Positions 42,313 through 46,780 of a stretch of DNA of 46,780 nt are shown piece after piece. The notes below the pieces were generated by a model. The model did not search any database and was not told the origin of the DNA. It was given only the letters and a program-made list of their open reading frames with translations. Every line of letters begins with the position of its first letter. The stretch's first letter is position 1. The translations under genes and the position numbers were made by a program. Source of the DNA: Tissierellales bacterium (GTDB lineage Bacteria > Bacillota > Clostridia > Tissierellales > JASKZW01); contig JASLIL010000001.1 of assembly GCA_030152145.1 (NCBI GenBank), positions 1 through 46,780 on the forward strand, given 5' to 3'.

Positions 42313-42976
42313 GAAAATAGAGGAGGAACTAAGGCAGGAGGCAGAAAGTCTTAGGGGCATATACTGGGATAGCCTGGTAGATGGAGCCTTCTATCTACAG
42401 AGTCTAGGTTTGGACAGGGACAACTATAGCACTATTTTGGAAGATCTTATGGAAATCTTAAGTTTAGGTCAGGCCAGGGAAGAAAGCCTTGAAAGCCTAC
42501 TAGATGGTGATATTTATGACTATATAGATAGGTCTAGAGATGCCTTGGAGGCTGGAAGGTCAGGTGTTCTAGGAATCCTCTATAGTTTTATAGGCCACTT
42601 GCTAGTACTTCTTTTTATAGGTTTTATAAATGGCCTACTTCCTTGGGGAAAAACTCCTAGGCCCAGTGCTGGTAGAATAAGTATTTCAGGTCAGGAACTT
42701 ATTGAGCTTTATCTTATATTTTTATTTATAGGACTTACCAGGAGAAAACTTGTAAAAAAGAAGTCTAGACTAGCCAGGTTTCTATATGGTCTTTTCTATA
42801 TTATAGCCTTATTTTTTCTAGCACTTATATTATTTAGCTTTTTTGATTACCTAGGATTTTTGGAGAAATTTAGACCTAGAATTATAAGCTACCTATTATT
42901 AATGGTTGGACTTTTAGGACTTAGGCAGCTTTTAAAAATCTATATGGATAGGCAAGGGGCAAGATTGAAAAGCTGA
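42305..42976 (+). CDS. Membrane protein of the PadR operon (DUF1048-like N terminus)
   Basis: A 223-residue protein. Residues 1-85 are soluble and helical (TRKIEEELRQEAESLRGIYW, DRDNYSTILEDLMEILSLG) and recall DUF1048 proteins, which often sit beside PadR regulators; this assignment is from memory and weak. Residues about 88-210 hold four membrane segments. It overlaps padR by 8 bases, so it is translated with it and likely acts in the same stress response, parallel to the DUF1700 protein of the first operon. Confidence 0.66.
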   Translation: MTRKIEEELRQEAESLRGIYWDSLVDGAFYLQSLGLDRDNYSTILEDLMEILSLGQAREESLESLLDGDIYDYIDRSRDALEAGRSGVLGILYSFIGHLLVLLFIGFINGLLPWGKTPRPSAGRISISGQELIELYLIFLFIGLTRRKLVKKKSRLARFLYGLFYIIALFFLALILFSFFDYLGFLEKFRPRIISYLLLMVGLLGLRQLLKIYMDRQGARLKS

Positions 42977-43020
42977 TCTAATAACCCAGAAAGTTAGAGC
43001 CTAGATCAAGGAGAAATTAG

Positions 43021-43056
43021 GGACCAAGTTCTAAAATAAGAGAACTTGGTTTTTTA
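43021..43056 (+). terminator. Terminator of the second PadR operon
   Basis: A 10-bp stem (ACCAAGTTCT / AGAACTTGGT) with an 8-base loop is followed by TTTTTATTT. Confidence 0.9.
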
Positions 43057-43075
43057 TTTGCTGAATTGAATTAAT

Positions 43076-43180
43076 AGTGGGAGGTTTCATTCAAATAGTT
43101 AAGTTCCTGTAAAAACCTTTCAAAAGCTGCATCAAAGGCTGGACATCTCCTTGGTCTAGCATTTATATTTTTAGGGAGCT
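43076..43180 (-). pseudogene. Remnant of an IS30-family transposase 3' end
   Basis: Read on the minus strand it encodes LPKNINARPRRCPAFDAAFERFLQELN, matching the C terminus of the intact IS30 copy at 45731 (INARPRKCLAFDTAFERFLHELN). The first 39 bases align without gaps to the left end of that element (45721 onward) from a degenerate AGTG terminal sequence, with most bases the same. The rest of the transposase is missing, and no right end is seen nearby. Confidence 0.85.
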
Positions 43181-43207
43181 TAAAGAAGGGTTGTCTTTTC
43201 AAGACAT

Positions 43208-43263
43208 GAAAAAGCACCCTCTGTTTTTAATTTACTTTAAGCTAAATCAAAACAGTTAGGGTG
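43208..43263 (-). terminator. Terminator of the third MATE gene
   Basis: On the minus strand CACCCTAACTGTTTT pairs with AAAACAGAGGGTG around a two-base bulge and is followed by CTTTTTC, 21 bases after the stop. Confidence 0.75.
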
Positions 43264-43283
43264 TAGATCATAAGGGTGATTTT

Positions 43284-44675
43284 TTAATCATCCACTATTA
43301 TTTCAGCATTAAGCCAATCTTTTTTAATATATCTATAAAAAACTATTACAAATCTTACAGCCAGATCTATTCCCATGCCCAGCCAAGCACCTCTCAAGCC
43401 CCAGCCTAAAACATTTATAAAAATATAGGCAGATATAAGCCTTATAAACCACATACCTCCCAGGGAAGCATATAGGGGAACCTTAGTATCTCCTGCACCT
43501 CTTAGAATACCAGTTAAGACTATAGTAGCATTGAAAAGAGGCTCTATAAAGGCTATGATCTTAAGAGCTCCAATTCCCTCTTCTATAACAGCAGGATCAT
43601 TGGAGAATAGCCCCATAAGCTGCCTTGGAAAGACAAATAGTAGGACTCCACTTAGGACACCGGCTATAAGGGATAGATTAAAACAAACCCTAGCAAACTC
43701 CTCAGCGTCTTCTTTATTGCCAGCTCCAAGAGATTGGCCTACAAGAGTTGTAGCTGCCATGGCAAAACCTGCAGCTGGCATATAGGATAGAGACTCAGCT
43801 GTAGTGGCCAGGTGATGGGCAGCTATTTGGATGGTGCCTAGGGTAGATACCATTTTTTGGTAGAGAATCTGTCCCAAATCTGTAACCAGATCTTGGCCTG
43901 TAGCAGGAGCACCGGTTTTGAAAATATGTCTTTGAAGATTTTTTTCTATCTTAAATAGGTCTGATGGATAGAGCCTTATAGCTTGAGAACCATTGAAAAG
44001 CAGGTAGATCATTATTATGCCTCCCAGGGAACTTGCCAGGGAAGAAGATATGGCAGCGCCAGTAACTCCTAGTCCAGCTCCATAGACCATTCTTTCACCA
44101 AGTATAGGAAGTTTAACTAGTCTGGTCTTATATATAAGAAGGTAGTTTCCTATAATATTAAGTATATTTACGAAAAATGCCACCAACATAGGAACCTTGG
44201 TATTTCCTAGACCCCTTAGAATACTTGAGGCAGTTCTACCTAGGAACATGGGAACTATAGCCAAGGTCCAGATTCTTAAGTAGGATACAGCATCATCGAG
44301 AATTTCTTCCTTTCCACCAAGCCACTGTGGTATGTAGGGTGCTAGTAAAAATATTATTACAAATATGAAAGTAAAGAGAACAAATCCTCCAGCCAGTCCA
44401 TTGGCAGCAGCCCTCTTGGCTCTTTTAGGATTATTGGCTCCAGTGCTTTGGGCTACTAGGACTGTAGTTCCTACGGCGTATAGAGTAGAAAAAGCCATTA
44501 GAAACCAGGTTACTGTAGCATTTATACCTACTGCAGCTGTAGCTACTGTTCCCAGGGTTGCTACCATCATGGTATCAGCAAAGCCAACTATTACATTGGC
44601 TATGTATTCAACTATGCTTGGAATGGCCACCCTAAAAGTGTCCCTTAAATAATTCTTGTTTTTTCCTGTCGACAT
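43284..44675 (-). CDS. MATE family efflux transporter (third)
   Basis: A 463-residue, 12-helix antiporter of the MATE family. It has IPSIVEYIANVIVGFADTMMV, SSILRGLGNTKVPML, YMPAAGFAMAATTLVGQSLG and ILRGAGDTKVPL, typical of the NorM/MepA-like group. I choose ATG 44675 because GGGAGGGG lies just upstream; an earlier in-frame start 8 codons upstream lacks an RBS. It is monocistronic. The substrate is not predictable. Confidence 0.93.
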   Translation of the reverse strand: MSTGKNKNYLRDTFRVAIPSIVEYIANVIVGFADTMMVATLGTVATAAVGINATVTWFLMAFSTLYAVGTTVLVAQSTGANNPKRAKRAAANGLAGGFVLFTFIFVIIFLLAPYIPQWLGGKEEILDDAVSYLRIWTLAIVPMFLGRTASSILRGLGNTKVPMLVAFFVNILNIIGNYLLIYKTRLVKLPILGERMVYGAGLGVTGAAISSSLASSLGGIIMIYLLFNGSQAIRLYPSDLFKIEKNLQRHIFKTGAPATGQDLVTDLGQILYQKMVSTLGTIQIAAHHLATTAESLSYMPAAGFAMAATTLVGQSLGAGNKEDAEEFARVCFNLSLIAGVLSGVLLFVFPRQLMGLFSNDPAVIEEGIGALKIIAFIEPLFNATIVLTGILRGAGDTKVPLYASLGGMWFIRLISAYIFINVLGWGLRGAWLGMGIDLAVRFVIVFYRYIKKDWLNAEIIVDD

Positions 44676-44819
44676 ATGACCCCTCCCTTTTATTATCAAC
44701 TGTCATTATAGTATTTTATCTTTAAATCCCACAATACTCAACTCTATTATTAAAATATAGGAAGGAATATTTAAGACCCAGTTCCTATTGGGTATCTATC
44801 CCTAAAGGGGGGATCTTTT

Positions 44820-45536
44820 ATGGAAGAAGGGATAAGACAAAAAATACTTAAGGATCTAGAAGCCAGAAGAGAGATTGGGCCAGATTCTATAGATATTTTA
44901 AATGGCCAGGTCATGTATGGGGATTTTGAGGAAGCAGGGCTCTTTAGCCTATCTGACTTTTTTCCTTTCAATGAGGCTATGGCAGTAGGTCCTGTAGATA
45001 GGCAGATCTTTAGCAGGGACTTTATTAGGCTTAGATCAAGCTACCATGAAATAAATATACAGGAATATGAAAAAATAACTGTAAAGACACTAGATAATTT
45101 CCTGACTGGAAATTATTCATCTATAGGACTTTGGTTTGGAAGTGATATGTTTTGCCAGATAAATCTTCTTACACTACTGGGATATTTAGATGAAATAAGT
45201 TATGGGGGAAGGGTATTTTTCTATAAAATAAATGAGGAAAACTATGACTTTCAAAGGCAGGAAATTAAGATTAAGGGCTATAAAAAAGCCTATGATAGGC
45301 TTTTTTTAGAGGGGGAAGAACCTGGTGAAAGTGTGATAGATACTATATCTTCTAGCTCTAAAGATTATCTAGGACTAAAAAAGGATGATAATGTTTTGGA
45401 AAAATATATTAGAAATAATATTTCTAGGAATAAGGAGGAACTAGCTAGTGAAATGCTAGTTAAGTTTAGGGACTTTGGCTATGGAGATTTGCAGTATAAA
45501 AAGCTTATAGAAGCTATTAGGGAAAGTAAGAAATAG
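44820..45536 (+). CDS. Hypothetical protein with a DUF1835-like N-terminal region
   Basis: A 238-residue soluble protein. The N-terminal 150 residues recall DUF1835 proteins by memory: ILNGQVMYGDFEEAGLFSL, FNEAMAVGPVDRQIFS and LWFGSDMFCQINLLTLLGYL follow that family's general pattern. The C-terminal 80 residues are helical and charged (KKDDNVLEKYIRNNISRNKEELASE). Function unknown. AGGGGGGAT precedes the ATG by 6 bases. It is the last full gene before the IS element. Confidence 0.6.
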   Translation: MEEGIRQKILKDLEARREIGPDSIDILNGQVMYGDFEEAGLFSLSDFFPFNEAMAVGPVDRQIFSRDFIRLRSSYHEINIQEYEKITVKTLDNFLTGNYSSIGLWFGSDMFCQINLLTLLGYLDEISYGGRVFFYKINEENYDFQRQEIKIKGYKKAYDRLFLEGEEPGESVIDTISSSSKDYLGLKKDDNVLEKYIRNNISRNKEELASEMLVKFRDFGYGDLQYKKLIEAIRESKK

Positions 45537-45630
45537 AGGAAAGATTGCCCTTTCATTTTGAAGTCAACTTGTTTAAACTTGTATGTACAGGGTTATAATT
45601 ACACTAATAACTTATCAAGGGGGAGTATTT

Positions 45631-45708
45631 ATGAATGACAAGTGTGGATGGAAATATAAGGTTGACTTTAAGATTTTATCAGGGTTCTTTGCCTTTTTTA
45701 TAGGCTGA
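45631..45708 (+). pseudogene. Short coding start cut off near the IS30 element
   Basis: A good RBS (AAGGGGGAG) precedes an ATG at 45631 that opens a 25-codon frame: MNDKCGWKYKVDFKILSGFF and then AFFIG before a TGA. The hydrophobic end looks like the first part of a small membrane protein. Translating through the stop gives WIAINS and then runs straight into the IS inverted repeat at 45721. It may be the remains of a gene interrupted by insertion plus a point change, or a real tiny peptide. Confidence 0.35.
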
Positions 45709-45720
45709 ATTGCAATAAAT

Positions 45721-45734
45721 AGTGCGACACTTAA
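45721..45734 (+). repeat. Left terminal inverted repeat of the IS30 element
   Basis: AGTGCGACACTTAA. Pairs with the right end at 46747-46760. Confidence 0.82.
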
Positions 45735-46669
45735 TCTAAACAATTAAGTTCGTGTAAAAATCTTTCAAAAGCTGTATCAAATGCTAGACATTTTCTTGGT
45801 CTAGCATTTATTTTTCTTAAGGACTCTATTAAATCTTCCTCATCAACTAAAGCTAAATCTGTCTTTTTAGGGTAAAACTCCCTTAATAATCCATTACTAT
45901 TTTCATTTGTTCCTCTTTGCCATGCACTGTATGGATCTGCAAAATAAAAATCTATACCTAGCCCATTTTCTACTTCTTTATAGCATCCAAATTCCTTACC
46001 TCTGTCAGAAGTAAAACTCTTAAAACAGTTGCTTGGTAAGTTCTCTACTAACCTTTCTATTGCTTCAAGCATAGAGTTTTGGCTTCTATCTGGCATTTTT
46101 ATTGCTATATACATTCTTGTTTTTATTTCTGCAAATGTAGCCATACATCCTTTACTTTTGCCTCTAGATGAAACTATTGTATCTAATTCCCAGTGACCAA
46201 ATTCAGTTCGTTTTTTTACGATTTTAGGTCTTTTAGAAATTGGTTTACCTATATTGAATTTACCTCGATTATCTTTAGGTTTACGACTTTTACCTTTTCT
46301 TCTCAGAGCAGTAAGAGGAATATCAATTAACCCTCTATAAATCCAGTTATATATAGTTTTAAATGATAATTTTCCTTTTAGTTGTCTACCTACAATTTGT
46401 TCAGGAGACCAGGTTTTTTCTAAATGTTTCTCAATAATTTCTTTTAAATTAGCAGTTAACTTAATTTTTCTACCTTTAGATTTTGATTTCTTACTATAAT
46501 CAACTTGAGAATCTTTAGCTCTGTATAGTCTACTACATCTAGCCAATTATCTACTTATTGTAGAATGATGAAAACCTAAGATTTTAGCAATTTTTCTAGC
46601 TGAATATCCTTCATTATTTAAAACTTCTATTTTATTTCTCTCATTTATGGTAATATGTTTATAGCTCAT
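45731..46669 (-). pseudogene. IS30-family transposase interrupted by a TAA codon
   Basis: The frame starts at ATG 46669 (AGGAGA upstream) with MSYKHITINERNKIEVL, then the IS30 helix-turn-helix GYSARKIAKILGFHHSTISR, then TAA as codon 41. The usual Glu (GAA) there would differ by one base. Reading continues in the same frame: LARCSRLYRAK, then WSPEQIVGRQL, the DDE core (GHWELDTIV, FTSDRGKEFGC, and NENSNGLLREFYPKKTD), and the C-terminal INARPRKC block. Without the nonsense codon it would be 312 residues. A TTG right after the stop could start the C-terminal 271 residues, but they lack the DNA-binding part. Confidence 0.88.
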
Positions 46670-46746
46670 AACAATCTCCTTTCGTGGTGTTTTTGTCGTT
46701 ATTAACATTTTACACGAAAATTGATCTGTTATGAGTTTTTTATTTT

Positions 46747-46760
46747 TTAGGTGTCGCACT
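46747..46760 (-). repeat. Right terminal inverted repeat of the IS30 element
   Basis: Read on the minus strand AGTGCGACACCTAA, 13 of 14 bases equal to the left end. Confidence 0.82.
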
Positions 46761-46780
46761 TAATTATACAATCTAACATA

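Larger units (their letters stand above)
42977..43283. other. Gene-free stretch with terminators and an IS remnant
   Basis: A 307-base stretch with no intact gene. It holds the terminator of the PadR operon (43021-43056), an IS30 end-fragment (43076-43180), a small hairpin with arms TGTCTT / AAGACA (about 43194-43206), and the terminator of the minus-strand MATE gene (43208-43263). Confidence 0.7.
45721..46760 (-). mobile_element. IS30-family insertion sequence with a broken transposase
   Basis: A 1040-base element. The ends match as inverted repeats: AGTGCGACACTTAA at 45721 and AGTGCGACACCTAA read from 46760, 13 of 14 alike. It encodes a single IS30-family transposase on the minus strand. 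I could not confirm a target duplication: the flanking bases agree in only one position at each edge. The length is typical of IS30 elements. The transposase has a nonsense codon, so the element may be defective. Confidence 0.88.

Noticed and set aside
46547..46549. Programmed readthrough or recoding at the transposase TAA
   Set aside because: I see no slippery sequence or downstream structure that I can support, and IS30 transposases are normally one uninterrupted frame. A point mutation or sequence error is simpler.
45721..46760. Composite transposon formed by the two IS30 copies flanking the MATE gene
   Set aside because: The left copy is only a fragment with a degraded end and is diverged from the right copy, so it cannot mobilise the interval.
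1..46780. tRNA, rRNA, CRISPR or riboswitch
   Set aside because: No cloverleaf, rRNA core, regular repeat-spacer pattern or recognised riboswitch core was seen. The thi operon leader, where a TPP riboswitch would sit, is outside the window.

Overview
The window looks like a chromosomal stretch from a low-GC anaerobic Firmicute, most likely of the Tissierellia/Clostridia type. The reasons are AT-rich DNA with heavy AGG, ATA and CTA codon use, strong GGAGG ribosome binding sites (often with TTG or GTG starts), compact short operons separated by intrinsic terminators, and typical clostridial families (PadR/DUF1700/DUF4097 module, TudS-related desulfidase, C_GCAxxG_C_C protein, Ltp lipoprotein, several MATE exporters). 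The exact genus is not decided by the sequence. I see no rRNA, tRNA, CRISPR array, prophage or replication origin.

Layout. Bases 1-1665 hold the end of a thiamin (thiazole) operon: partial thiH, a TenI-type thiazole tautomerase, and a stand-alone ribB-like gene. Bases 1720-3402 are a PadR regulator, a DUF1700 membrane protein and a DUF4097 protein. Then come an m5U RNA methyltransferase, an acetyltransferase gene broken by two one-base deletions, a surface protein with copper-amine-oxidase-type domains, a cation diffusion facilitator and a large membrane protein with an alkaline-phosphatase-like outer domain (3.5-10.8 kb). Bases 11.1-17.6 kb carry small or unrecognised genes, a rhodanese lipoprotein, two tandem paralogous membrane proteins and a MATE exporter.

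The clearest metabolic unit is 17801-23449: a two-helix membrane protein, a TctA-type permease, then mevalonate kinase, mevalonate diphosphate decarboxylase, phosphomevalonate kinase and type 2 IPP isomerase, all tightly spaced or overlapping. This unit converts mevalonate to IPP/DMAPP. HMG-CoA synthase and reductase are absent here, so the co-transcribed permease raises the possibility of carboxylate, perhaps mevalonate, import.

Bases 23.5-32.4 kb are small accessory genes: membrane proteins, a PNPOx-fold protein, a second rhodanese lipoprotein, a second MATE, an Ltp lipoprotein, a rhomboid protease, a pirin and a nitroreductase. Bases 32493-37194 are a phosphoesterase gene followed by a YhaO/YhaN (SbcD/SbcC-like) nuclease-ATPase pair. 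After that come an FAD protein, a zinc-ribbon protein, an orphan NuoE-like ferredoxin, an amphipathic helix protein, a C_GCAxxG_C_C protein, and a TDT transporter divergent from a second PadR gene with a clear palindromic operator. The right end has a third MATE and an IS30-family element (45721-46760) whose transposase carries a nonsense codon; an older IS30 end-fragment lies at 43076.
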